Positions 7,188 through 15,736 of a DNA stretch of 64,000 nt are shown here, piece after piece. The stretch is taken from assembly GCF_020907275.1 (NCBI RefSeq), contig NZ_JAJJWI010000022.1, positions 17,687 through 81,686 on the forward strand, in the 5' to 3' direction. Below the pieces are notes generated by a model that searched no databases, was not told the origin of the DNA, and saw only the letters and a program-made list of their open reading frames with translations. The translations under genes and the position numbers were made by a program. The stretch is from Pontibacter silvestris (GTDB taxonomy: Bacteria > Bacteroidota > Bacteroidia > Cytophagales > Hymenobacteraceae). The stretch's first letter is position 1, and each line of letters opens with the position of its first letter.

Positions 7188-8138
7188 ATGCTTTTAGATT
7201 TCGAACAGCCAATCGCTGCCCTGGAGGGCAAACTGCAGGAAATGAAAAAACTGGCAAGCGAAAGCCAGGTAGATGTGTCAGAGGCAGTAAAAGCTCTGGA
7301 GGTAAAAATCAGAGACCTAAAGAAAGAAACATATGCTAACCTAACCCGTTGGCAGCGTGTTCAGCTTTCCCGGCACCCCGACAGGCCCTACACGTTAGAC
7401 TATATAGAAGGTATAGCCGATAAGTTTGTTGAGCTGCACGGAGACCGAACTGTAGCCGATGACAAAGCAATGGTAGGTGGTTTTGGGGAGTTAGATGGCC
7501 GTAGCGTTATGTTTATTGGGCAGCAGAAGGGACGTAATACCAAACAGCGCCAGTTGCGCAATTTTGGTATGGCAAACCCCGAAGGGTATCGCAAAGCACT
7601 CCGCCTGATGAAACTTGCGGAGAAGTTTGGTAAACCTATTGTTACTTTTATAGACACCCCAGGTGCTTTCCCTGGCTTGGAGGCAGAAGAGCGTGGCCAG
7701 GGCGAGGCAATTGCCCGCAACCTGAAAGAAATGTTCATGCTAAAAGTACCTGTCATCTGTATCATTATAGGAGAGGGAGCTTCCGGTGGTGCTTTAGGTA
7801 TTGCTATAGGTGATCGTGTAATGATGCTGGAGAATACCTGGTATTCCGTTATCTCGCCGGAATCCTGCTCTTCCATTTTATGGAGAAGCTGGAACTATAA
7901 AGAGCAGGCTGCCGAAGCGCTTAAACTTACTGCTCAGGATATGCTTCAAAACAAGTTAATTGATGGCATAATTAAAGAACCTTTAGGCGGAGCGCATACG
8001 GAACCTGAGAAAATGATGCGAACTCTTAAAAAAGAGATTGTAAAACTATTGAACGAAGTTGATGCCTTAGATACAGAAGAGCGTATTATTCAGCGTATTG
8101 AGAAGTTCTCTTCGATGGGAGTAGTAGTAGAAGGCTAA
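7188..8138 (+). CDS. accA: Acetyl-CoA carboxylase carboxyltransferase subunit alpha
   Basis: Alpha half of the carboxyltransferase that moves CO2 from carboxybiotin to acetyl-CoA, the committed step of fatty-acid synthesis. 316 residues, as usual for AccA. Visible family blocks: LDFEQPIAALEGKL at the N-terminus, an amphipathic helix to about residue 45, LSRHPDRPYTLDYI, the oxyanion-forming glycine clusters FIDTPGAFPG and GEGASGGALGI, and YSVISPESCSSILWR. It appears to be a single-gene unit, bracketed by its own -7 box and a very long hairpin. The partner accD is not in the window. Confidence 0.98.
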   Translation: MLLDFEQPIAALEGKLQEMKKLASESQVDVSEAVKALEVKIRDLKKETYANLTRWQRVQLSRHPDRPYTLDYIEGIADKFVELHGDRTVADDKAMVGGFGELDGRSVMFIGQQKGRNTKQRQLRNFGMANPEGYRKALRLMKLAEKFGKPIVTFIDTPGAFPGLEAEERGQGEAIARNLKEMFMLKVPVICIIIGEGASGGALGIAIGDRVMMLENTWYSVISPESCSSILWRSWNYKEQAAEALKLTAQDMLQNKLIDGIIKEPLGGAHTEPEKMMRTLKKEIVKLLNEVDALDTEERIIQRIEKFSSMGVVVEG

Positions 8139-8197
8139 GCTTACTTAAATTATAGAGCTATGTTTTCAGTAACTATAGCTCTATAATTTAAGTAAGC
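8139..8197 (+). terminator. Long perfect hairpin directly after accA
   Basis: A 23-bp perfect stem with a 13-nt loop begins at the base after the accA stop codon. It lacks a clear T-run afterwards, so it may work as a terminator, an RNA-stabilising structure or both. Confidence 0.65.
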
Positions 8198-8228
8198 CTA
8201 TCTTACAACTTAACTCTTTAATTCTGCG

Positions 8229-9071
8229 ATGAAGTTACACGTAATCAACACAGGTCTTTTTAAACTAGATGGAGGGGCTATGTTTGGGGTGGTGCCTAAA
8301 ACCCTTTGGCAACGCACAAATCCTGCTGATGAAAATAACCTGTGTACGTGGGCAATGCGCTGCCTGCTTATTGAGGATGGTAACAGGCTCATTTTAATTG
8401 ATAATGGTATAGGTGATAAGCAGGATGCAAAGTTTTTCAGCCATTACTACTTACATGGTGATGATACACTTGAAAAATCACTAACGCAGGCAGGGTTTTC
8501 TTTTGCCGATATTACGGATGTTTTCCTCACACACCTTCACTTCGACCATTGTGGGGGTGGTGTAAAGTATAAAAATAGTGATAGAGCATTGGAACTGGTT
8601 TTTCCGAATGCTACTTACTGGTCTAATGGTGATCATTGGAAATGGGCTACAGAACCAAACGCACGTGAAAAAGCATCTTTTCTGAAAGAAAATATTTTAC
8701 CTATGCAGGAGAGTGGGCATCTAAAGTTTGTAGATGTTGAGGCAACTTCTCCATTTCCACAGTTTGATATTATTTATGCTGACGGGCACACAGATAAACA
8801 GATGCTGCCAATTATTTCTTATAAAGGCCGCAGGATAGTTTATGTAGCAGATCTGCTTCCGTCTGTAGGGCATCTACCTTTACCTTATGTCATGGGGTAT
8901 GACACGAGGCCTCTCTTAACCCTTCAAGAGAAGGCAGCCTTCCTTACAAAAGCTGCTGATGAAGACTATGTGCTGTTCCTGGAGCATGATGCTGTAAACG
9001 AGTGCTGTACGGTAAAGCATACAGAAAAAGGCGTACGCTTAGCAGAAACTTTTACGCTGAACGACCTATAG
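8229..9071 (+). CDS. Metallo-beta-lactamase-fold hydrolase
   Basis: 280 residues with the zinc-binding motif THLHFDH (H102, H104, D106, H107), a downstream VYVADLLPS block and the late histidine in LEHDAV, typical of the MBL superfamily. No signal peptide, so cytoplasmic. The layout (N-terminal strand, IDNGIG, HLHFDHCGGG) resembles lactonase-like members related to AHL lactonases, but the substrate cannot be read from the sequence. It lies 1 bp before the patatin gene and probably shares its transcript. Confidence 0.88.
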   Translation: MKLHVINTGLFKLDGGAMFGVVPKTLWQRTNPADENNLCTWAMRCLLIEDGNRLILIDNGIGDKQDAKFFSHYYLHGDDTLEKSLTQAGFSFADITDVFLTHLHFDHCGGGVKYKNSDRALELVFPNATYWSNGDHWKWATEPNAREKASFLKENILPMQESGHLKFVDVEATSPFPQFDIIYADGHTDKQMLPIISYKGRRIVYVADLLPSVGHLPLPYVMGYDTRPLLTLQEKAAFLTKAADEDYVLFLEHDAVNECCTVKHTEKGVRLAETFTLNDL

Positions 9072-9072
9072 C

Positions 9073-9843
9073 ATGCAGCAGATAGGTTTAGCACTTTCAG
9101 GGGGAGGAGCCAGAGGTATCGCACATTTAGGGGTACTAAAGGCTTTAGATGAACTAGGTATTAAACTCAGTGTTATTTCCGGTGTTAGTTCAGGAGCGAT
9201 AGCAGGTGTTATGTATGCCGCAGGTTTTAAGCCTGACGAAATTCTGAAACTGATAAAGGAGCTTAGTGTCTACAACATTATGAGACCAGCCTTTAAAATT
9301 GGTCTCATGCACCTCGAAGAGGTAGAGAAACTTTATATCAAGCACCTTGGGGCAGGCATAAAGTTTGAAGACCTTAACATCCCGGTTATTGTAAGTGCCA
9401 CCGACATGAATGAAGGCATAACTGTCTACTATTCTTCAGGTGAGCTCATAAAGCCTCTTCTTGCTACTTCTGCTGTGCCGATATTGTATAAACCCGTATC
9501 GTTTGAGGGAAAGCTTCTGAACGATGGAGGTTTGCTCAATAACCTGCCTTTAGACCCTCTTTACAGCAACTGCGACATTAAAATAGGTGTTCATGTTAAC
9601 CCCATTAACCATAATGCGCATATAACCTCTATGCGTGGTATGATTGAACGCTCCGTGTTGCTTGCAATCAATAACAATGTAAAGCTTAGAATGCACCTTT
9701 GTGATTTACTTATAGAGCCTCAGGAGCTGAAGTATTATCGCTTAACTAATTTCAGAAAAGCAGATGAAATTTTTGAAATAGGCTATCGGTATACCCTGAA
9801 CATGGAAAAACATATACGGCAGTTAATTAAAAAATCACAATAA
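9073..9843 (+). CDS. Patatin-like phospholipase (RssA type)
   Basis: 256 residues. Oxyanion loop SGGGARG at about 9-15, nucleophile elbow GVSSG with Ser39, and the second dyad residue D151 in NDGGLLNN: a complete Ser-Asp dyad, so likely active as a lipid acyl hydrolase. Length matches the short bacterial RssA/YchK-like patatins without extra domains. No signal peptide. Starts 1 bp after the metallo-hydrolase stop, so the two are likely co-translated; whether they act on the same lipid is unknown. Confidence 0.92.
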   Translation: MQQIGLALSGGGARGIAHLGVLKALDELGIKLSVISGVSSGAIAGVMYAAGFKPDEILKLIKELSVYNIMRPAFKIGLMHLEEVEKLYIKHLGAGIKFEDLNIPVIVSATDMNEGITVYYSSGELIKPLLATSAVPILYKPVSFEGKLLNDGGLLNNLPLDPLYSNCDIKIGVHVNPINHNAHITSMRGMIERSVLLAINNNVKLRMHLCDLLIEPQELKYYRLTNFRKADEIFEIGYRYTLNMEKHIRQLIKKSQ

Positions 9844-9919
9844 CTCATCTTTCCCAGGATCGTTTATATATATCAACCATTGTAGAAAGGCATATTATTG
9901 TTTTGATCAATCAAGTTGT

Positions 9920-10540
9920 ATGTATAAATATCTTTTACTGTTTTTACTGTTTTCTCCTGTTCTGACTTTAGCCCAGGAAAATGAGAGTTTTCTTATCAGA
10001 GGAAAAGTTAAACAAGGGTCCATAATGATTGGTGGTAACGCTGCCGGCTATTACAATAAAGTAAAGGACGACCTGTACGGTAGTTCTTACGAAGCAAATA
10101 AAATCTGGCTAGAAATCAGAGCTAAAAACGGCTACTTTATCAGGCATGACTGGGCAATCGGACTTGATATTTCACTGCACCACGAGAGCCAGAACATTAC
10201 TACAGCTGCCGTTAGACATCCGTTAAGAGAAACATCTCTAATCTTTGGACCTTTTACACGTTATTATCTAGCAGGTGCATTCTTTGGAGAGTTTATGGTA
10301 GGTGTAGGCCTCCACGACTTCTCAAGTGGTCCAAATAATAACATAGTAGCTTCTAACTTGGGAGTTGGCTATTCTTATTTCATAAACCAGCAACTAGCGG
10401 TGGAGCCAATTTTATCTTTTCGGTACCAAAGAGACGTATATCATAGCCAACGCCGTGTTAGTTACGGCCCCATGATAGGTATAGGCGTACAGGCATTTCT
10501 GCTGCGTCAAAGGTCACACATCATCAAGAGAGGCTTATAA
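9920..10540 (+). CDS. Secreted outer-membrane beta-barrel-like protein
   Basis: 206 residues with an N-terminal signal peptide (YKYLLLFLLFSPVLTLAQ, cleavage probably before Glu20). The mature part alternates hydrophobic and polar residues with glycine and aromatic girdles (for example FGPFTRYYLAG, FGEFMVGVGL, LGVGYSYFI, EPILSFRYQ), as in small 8-stranded OmpX/OmpW-like barrels. No lipobox. Exact family not recognised. Follows the patatin by 76 bp in the same direction, with no clear promoter box in between. Confidence 0.75.
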   Translation: MYKYLLLFLLFSPVLTLAQENESFLIRGKVKQGSIMIGGNAAGYYNKVKDDLYGSSYEANKIWLEIRAKNGYFIRHDWAIGLDISLHHESQNITTAAVRHPLRETSLIFGPFTRYYLAGAFFGEFMVGVGLHDFSSGPNNNIVASNLGVGYSYFINQQLAVEPILSFRYQRDVYHSQRRVSYGPMIGIGVQAFLLRQRSHIIKRGL

Positions 10541-10546
10541 TATATA

Positions 10547-10581
10547 ATAGCTAAAACATTTGTTTCTATTGTTTCAGCTAT
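10547..10581 (+). terminator. Probable hairpin after the beta-barrel gene
   Basis: Stem ATAGCTAAAACA/TGTTTCAGCTAT (11 of 12 pairs) starting 6 nt after the stop; no strong T-tract follows. Confidence 0.4.
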
Positions 10582-10683
10582 CTGAGCTTACTGTTCTTTA
10601 TGAGGAATGGTGTAACTATTCCTTTTGATCCTCTCGCAAACATTTATTTTGTTCATCTGTACTGTACAAAAAGAAAAACTGAT

Positions 10684-10691
10684 TAGTTTTG
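10684..10691 (+). promoter_or_regulatory. -7 box of the acyltransferase gene
   Basis: TAGTTTTG fits TAnnTTTG, 22 nt before the ATG. No clear TTG element at the -33 distance. Confidence 0.5.
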
Positions 10692-10713
10692 ATTTACACT
10701 ATTGTAATCATAC

Positions 10714-11265
10714 ATGTTTGGTAAACTTTTAGCAAAAATTATTTTTAAAGTATCAGGTTGGAAACTAGTAGGAAACCTGGCACCTGATCAGCGCAGATGT
10801 GTCATGATAGCTGCGCCACATACAAGCAACTGGGACTTTATATATGCCCGTGCTGCCTTCTTTCTAATGGATGCTCCCATTAAGGTTACTATCAAGAAAG
10901 AGTTCATGCGTTTTCCTGTTGGAGGCTTACTAAAGTCTATGGGGGCATTACCTGTTGACAGATCTAAAAATACTCGCATGGTTGATGCTATGGTACGCAT
11001 CTTTAAAGAGACACCAGGAGATATGTGTGTCATGGTAACACCAGAAGGCACCCGTAAATATCAGCCTCGTTGGCGTAAAGGCTTCTATCATGTCGCCTTA
11101 GGTGCAGGCGTACCAATAGTTCTGGGCTATCTGGATTATTCTAGAAAAGAGGCAGGTGTAGGGCCTTCTATCATGCCATCAGGTGACATAGAGGCAGATA
11201 TGGAAAAAATAATGGCGTTTTACCGTACCAAAAAAGGAAAGTATCCTGAGCAGGGTGTACTTTAA
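10714..11265 (+). CDS. PlsC-like 1-acylglycerol-3-phosphate acyltransferase family protein
   Basis: 183 residues. The catalytic HX4D motif is HTSNWD (H36, D41) and the substrate-binding PEGTR is at 110-114, both complete; KKEFMRFPVGG gives the middle block. Short for the family and without a strong membrane anchor. Known roles are acyl transfer to lysophosphatidic acid or, in related Bacteroidota proteins, to other lipid acceptors; the acceptor cannot be told here. It has its own -7 box and is followed by a terminator shared with smc. Confidence 0.88.
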   Translation: MFGKLLAKIIFKVSGWKLVGNLAPDQRRCVMIAAPHTSNWDFIYARAAFFLMDAPIKVTIKKEFMRFPVGGLLKSMGALPVDRSKNTRMVDAMVRIFKETPGDMCVMVTPEGTRKYQPRWRKGFYHVALGAGVPIVLGYLDYSRKEAGVGPSIMPSGDIEADMEKIMAFYRTKKGKYPEQGVL

Positions 11266-11307
11266 TTGAAGTACTAAATCAATACCTCTGCCATCACGTC
11301 TTAATAT

Positions 11308-11343
11308 AAAAAGCGGCTGCATTTTAAAGTGCAGCCGCTTTTT
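11308..11343. terminator. Bidirectional terminator between the acyltransferase and smc
   Basis: A 14-bp perfect stem (core AGCGGCTGCA/TGCAGCCGCT), 8-nt loop, A-run on the left and T-run on the right, between convergent genes. Confidence 0.92.
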
Positions 11344-11378
11344 TTGAGGTTTCAATCAAACCTTTACTTTATGCCACG

Positions 11379-14300
11379 CTAAGCTATTTGTCGTAAATCA
11401 ACGGGAATTACACGCGAAATACCCGCTTCAATCATCGTTATGCCATACATCACATCAGTTGATGCCATAGTTCGTTTGTTGTGCGTTACCACAATAAACT
11501 GGGAGTCATTAGAGAAGGTGCGGATAATGTTATTGAACTTATCAATATTTGCATCATCCAATGGTGCATCTACCTCATCAAAAATACAGAACGGTGCCGG
11601 CTTCAGTAGGTAAATGGCGAAAAGCAGGGAAATAGCCGTTAGGGTTTTCTCACCACCTGAAAGTTGATTAATGGTCAGAGGGCGTTTACCTTTAGGTTGC
11701 GCCATAATTTCTATTTTAGCTTCCAGAGGATTAGTAGGATCTGTAATAACCAGGTCACAGTTATCCTCATCTGTAAACAAGCTACGGAACACCCGGATGA
11801 AGTTTCCTTTAATCTGGTTAAAGGCTTCCATGAACTTTTCTTTTGCCACTGTATCAATCTCGTTGATGGTATTGATTAATGTGTTCTTGGCATTGATAAG
11901 GTCATTTCGTTGTTCAGTGATGAATTTGTTCCGCTCCTCAATCTCTGTATAGGCCTCAGCTGCCATGGCATTTACTGGCCCCATTTTATCCAGGCTAGAC
12001 TTAACCGAGGATATATGAGTTTTCAGTTCATCATCAGATAAAGTAAACAGTTCGGTTGTCTCCAGTTCAGGGATAGGCTGAGACATGTCTTCCATTTGTA
12101 TATTAAACTCAGCTCCCAAACGCTCCTGTACTGATACCAGCTTAATTTTAGTATCGTTAATTGTTTGCTGCATACGCATAAGAAGCTCATCAGAATTCTG
12201 GCGCTTGCGTTGTAACTCACGAATTACCTTGTCTTTTTCGTCTAATTCTCCGCGCAGGCTAAAGTACTTTTTCTCTATATCCTCTAACTGATACCCAAAC
12301 TCACGGCGGGCCTCTACCATGGTCTCTACTACAGCCTCATTATCATCTATAAAAGCAGTGGCTTCAGCAATTTCTTCCTCTGATTTTGCTAATTCCTGCT
12401 TCAGTCCCTCAATGCGGTCCTGGTTTGTTTCAACGGTTTTCTGTTTGTAACTGATTTCCTGCTGTAAACTGGCGTAGCGGTTTTTTAGTTGATGAAACTG
12501 AATGTTCTCCTGATTATACATACCTGAGATTACTGCAATCTGCTCCTGCTGTTGCTCTATTTGGGATGTATAAACGGCAAGTTCTTCTTCCAGGCGCTTC
12601 AGCTCCTGCTGGTCTGCCTCAGCCTGGGGAGATACCTGCAGGCTTTGTTTGTGCAACTCATCGAGGCGCTGCTCAAGTTCTTCTTTCTTCTGGTTATAGT
12701 TTCTACGGTTTTGCTGATGTTGCTCATGCTTGATACGAACAGTTAGTAAATCCTGCTGTAGTTTAGAAACCTCCTTTTCCAGTACCTTGATGGCTTCTTT
12801 TTTAGACTCGCCTTTATAATTAAGTAAAATCTGGTTCTGCGTGTTAATCCGGCTCTGAAGCAGATCGGCTTGAGCGGTTAGCTCTTCGATTTCCTGCTCT
12901 AACTGCTCCAGGTTCTGCTTACGACCAAGGCGATTTCCATCAAACAGGCCTACAGAACCGCCAGAAAGGCTCAGCGGTTTTTTGATAGCAGAACCATCCT
13001 TTAAAATGATGGTGCGGTAGTCGCTGGAGTAAAGCTCATCCTCTTCATTGTCGCTGATGTACACATTGTTGAGCATGTACTTTAACAGGCTGCTGTATTT
13101 TTTATCCGCTGAAACTACCTCATAAGCTGCCTCCAGATTGCCTTCGTTATATGTAGCAGTTGGCTCCAGTTCTTCAATCTCCGAAAGGATAATAAAGTTT
13201 GCCCGGCCTTTGTTCTCGCTCTTAAGTAATTCAATAGCCTCTACAGCATCTTCCAGGGTGTCTACCACAAAGAAGTTCATGTAAGGCTCCAGGTAACTTT
13301 CAATAAGAGGTTTATAATCAGGCTTGCTAACTAAAATGTCAGATAGGAGAGGAGCAGGTTTTGCCCAGCTTTCAGACTTAGACAAGAACTTAATTGCTTC
13401 TGGAAAACCTTCCATGTTCTCCACCAGAGACTTTGTCAGGTTATACTGGTTCTGTTTAGCATCAAGAGCCCTGTTAAGGTCAACCAGTTGCTCTTTTAGC
13501 GCCTCCATGTCACCCTCGGTTTTCTCTATATCTTGTAATAATGTTTCTTCCTTAGCTTGCAGTCGAACAAGTTCGGCAGTTTTGTCCTCCAGTTCCAGTT
13601 GTGCTTCCTGCAACTGCTCTTCAAGTATACGTGCATCTTCATCAGCAGTAAGCTGCTGATGCTCCATGCGCACCAAGTCTTTGTTTATGTTTTGTATTTG
13701 AACCTCGCTAATCTCCAGTGACTTATTCAGCTGATAAACTTCGTTAAGTTTATTTTTCTGCTTTTGAGTAATCTCCTGTAAACTGTCCTGCAACGAGTCT
13801 CTCTGTTCGTTTGCCTCCTGAAGCTCTTCTTTTAAAGAACAAACCTGCTCTTCAGCTTCAGCAAAACTACCCTGAACTGTTTCAAGTTCTTCACGCAGTT
13901 CGACTATGCTTTCCTGTGTGTGGTCAAGGTTAGCCGTATCCTGGCTTATCTGCTGGCGCAATTGCTGCATACGCTCCTGAAGAAAGGTGCTGCGTTCAGC
14001 CTTCAGTTTTATGTCATTTTCCAGCTGGCGCAGCTTAGCCGTTTGCACCTGCATGGTTTTCTGCATTTCGCCTAGCTGCTCCTGTGTCTGGTTTAGCTCT
14101 GCTTTTTGATCTGCAATAGCCTCTTCAGCCTCTGTTACTGTTATTATATATCCCTCTTTTAACTGGGACTCATTTTGAACATCCTGCTCCAGGCGCTGTA
14201 GTGTCTCCTGGTATTGGGTAATATTACGGCGTGCATATTCCAGGCTATGCTTTTTATAGTCATCCTTTAACTGGAAATACTTAATTGCCTGTTTTGCTTG

Positions 14301-14921
14301 CCGCTCCAGTGTTTTCATGTTCTTTCCAATCTCGAACAACACATCTTCCAGGCGCTCCAGGTCAGCATCTGTTTCTTCCAGCTTTTTCAGCGTTTGCTTT
14401 TTTCGTACCCTGAACTTTGAGATTCCGGCAGCTTCTTCGAACAGCAATCGGCGAGAGTTCTCCTTATCATTCAGTATCTCGTCTACCATCTTCAGTTCAA
14501 TAATAGCATAGCTATCAGACCCAATTCCTGTGTCCAGGAAAAGTTCGTTGATATCTTTCAGACGACAGGCAACACCATTAAGCATGTATTCGCTATCGCC
14601 ATTGCGGTGATACTTGCGGGTAACAGTTACTTGTGAGTATTCAGTAGGAAGTACACCTCTGTTGTTGTCAAAGGTGATGGACACCTCAGCCATTTGTACA
14701 GGCTTTCGGGTTTTGGAACCGTTGAAAATAACGTTCTCCATTTTGTCAGAGCGGAGGTTACGTGTTTTCTGCTCCCCCAGCACCCAACGTATGGCATCTA
14801 CCACATTAGACTTGCCACAGCCGTTAGGCCCGACAATGCCTGTAATCCCTTCGTCAAAATTAATGACGACACGGTCGCCAAAACTTTTGAACCCTCTAAT
14901 TTCTAGTTTTGATACTTGCAT
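11379..14921 (-). CDS. smc: Chromosome segregation protein SMC
   Basis: Condensin ATPase that organises and separates sister chromosomes. 1180 residues, full length. Walker A GPNGCGKS at 31-38; two long coiled coils (about 165-505 and 675-1015); a hinge domain at about 510-670 with LVENMEGFPEA and GGSVGLFDGNR; signature motif LSGGEKTLTA and Walker B FCIFDEVDAPLDDAN near the C-terminus. Partners ScpA/ScpB are not in the window. Single-gene unit with its own -7 box. Confidence 0.98.
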   Translation of the reverse strand: MQVSKLEIRGFKSFGDRVVINFDEGITGIVGPNGCGKSNVVDAIRWVLGEQKTRNLRSDKMENVIFNGSKTRKPVQMAEVSITFDNNRGVLPTEYSQVTVTRKYHRNGDSEYMLNGVACRLKDINELFLDTGIGSDSYAIIELKMVDEILNDKENSRRLLFEEAAGISKFRVRKKQTLKKLEETDADLERLEDVLFEIGKNMKTLERQAKQAIKYFQLKDDYKKHSLEYARRNITQYQETLQRLEQDVQNESQLKEGYIITVTEAEEAIADQKAELNQTQEQLGEMQKTMQVQTAKLRQLENDIKLKAERSTFLQERMQQLRQQISQDTANLDHTQESIVELREELETVQGSFAEAEEQVCSLKEELQEANEQRDSLQDSLQEITQKQKNKLNEVYQLNKSLEISEVQIQNINKDLVRMEHQQLTADEDARILEEQLQEAQLELEDKTAELVRLQAKEETLLQDIEKTEGDMEALKEQLVDLNRALDAKQNQYNLTKSLVENMEGFPEAIKFLSKSESWAKPAPLLSDILVSKPDYKPLIESYLEPYMNFFVVDTLEDAVEAIELLKSENKGRANFIILSEIEELEPTATYNEGNLEAAYEVVSADKKYSSLLKYMLNNVYISDNEEDELYSSDYRTIILKDGSAIKKPLSLSGGSVGLFDGNRLGRKQNLEQLEQEIEELTAQADLLQSRINTQNQILLNYKGESKKEAIKVLEKEVSKLQQDLLTVRIKHEQHQQNRRNYNQKKEELEQRLDELHKQSLQVSPQAEADQQELKRLEEELAVYTSQIEQQQEQIAVISGMYNQENIQFHQLKNRYASLQQEISYKQKTVETNQDRIEGLKQELAKSEEEIAEATAFIDDNEAVVETMVEARREFGYQLEDIEKKYFSLRGELDEKDKVIRELQRKRQNSDELLMRMQQTINDTKIKLVSVQERLGAEFNIQMEDMSQPIPELETTELFTLSDDELKTHISSVKSSLDKMGPVNAMAAEAYTEIEERNKFITEQRNDLINAKNTLINTINEIDTVAKEKFMEAFNQIKGNFIRVFRSLFTDEDNCDLVITDPTNPLEAKIEIMAQPKGKRPLTINQLSGGEKTLTAISLLFAIYLLKPAPFCIFDEVDAPLDDANIDKFNNIIRTFSNDSQFIVVTHNKRTMASTDVMYGITMIEAGISRVIPVDLRQIA

Positions 14922-14952
14922 TCGCGTTAGCGGAAACTCTATAAATTAAACT

Positions 14953-14960
14953 CAAAAATA
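14953..14960 (-). promoter_or_regulatory. -7 box of smc
   Basis: TATTTTTG on the minus strand, 31 nt upstream of the ATG; no good -33 TTG. Confidence 0.5.
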
Positions 14961-15133
14961 AGAGGTTTTCTTTTATGATGTAGAATTTAGGTGAACTTGT
15001 CAGCTTTAAATTTAAATAAACACTGTACTATTACGCCATCTAACACATCAGGGCAGCAATAAGATTCTCAGGAAGAAGTACTTCTGAGAAATGGTTTTAG
15101 GAGGCTGCTTGCCATGGTTTCGGTCTTTTTTCT

Positions 15134-15141
15134 TAAATTTG
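15134..15141 (+). promoter_or_regulatory. -7 box of the small membrane protein gene
   Basis: TAAATTTG, an exact TAnnTTTG match with 16 nt to the ATG; a TTG lies 22 nt upstream. Confidence 0.6.
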
Positions 15142-15157
15142 ATAAGATATTCGACCT

Positions 15158-15664
15158 ATGGAAGACATAAAGTTAATTTTAACTATACTTTTAGGTGTAG
15201 CTTATTTCCTGTTTACTACCTGGCGCAAAGCTTTTAAAGACGACAAGCAAGAGGTGCCGTCTGAAGCTGAACAGCAAAGAAGTCAACCTGTGCCCCAGGT
15301 TAAAAAGCCTAATGCACCCAAGACCTCTTTTGAAGACATTATGCGTGAACTACAGCCCAAAATGGATCGGGCAGAAGAGGAGAAAAAAACGGTAACCGAA
15401 ACAATTAAAGAGAAGGTTAAGCCAGTTATACAGCCGGAAAAGCAGCCTTTTTCTTATGAACAGCTGCCTGTACGTAAGCCAGTTTCGCTGGAAAAATATA
15501 ACAGGGTAAAAGAAAGGGAGAAGCTTGAGCAAAGCAATGTTGAGTCCTATACAAAGGGCTCTCATACCATCAGAAGCCTTTCCTATGCTGAAATGCTTCG
15601 TAACCCAAAAGGCTTACGAGAGGCAGTTGTACTTTCTGAAATTTTTAACAGAAAGTATCATTAG
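15158..15664 (+). CDS. Hypothetical membrane-anchored protein
   Basis: 168 residues. One N-terminal hydrophobic segment (about residues 5-20) is followed by a basic patch (TWRKAFKDDK), which would leave the rest in the cytoplasm. The remainder is Lys/Glu/Gln/Pro-rich and probably disordered up to about residue 135, ending in a more ordered tail (SYAEMLRNPKGLREAVVLSEIFNRKYH) that looks like a conserved binding helix. I recognise no known family. The clean -7 box and the divergent position from smc support a real gene. Confidence 0.75.
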   Translation: MEDIKLILTILLGVAYFLFTTWRKAFKDDKQEVPSEAEQQRSQPVPQVKKPNAPKTSFEDIMRELQPKMDRAEEEKKTVTETIKEKVKPVIQPEKQPFSYEQLPVRKPVSLEKYNRVKEREKLEQSNVESYTKGSHTIRSLSYAEMLRNPKGLREAVVLSEIFNRKYH

Positions 15665-15736
15665 TTTCCATTTCTTAGTTTCTTGTAAAATAGAAAGTTA
15701 TAAAAAAGCATTAAGCTAATACTTCAACTTTGATTT

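Noticed and set aside
7400..7876. 158-codon frame antisense to accA
   Set aside because: Covers the most conserved AccA region; no independent start signals.
13324..13659. 111-codon Ser/Cys-rich frame on the plus strand inside smc
   Set aside because: Antisense shadow of the SMC coiled-coil region with composition created by Glu/Gln/Leu codons on the other strand.
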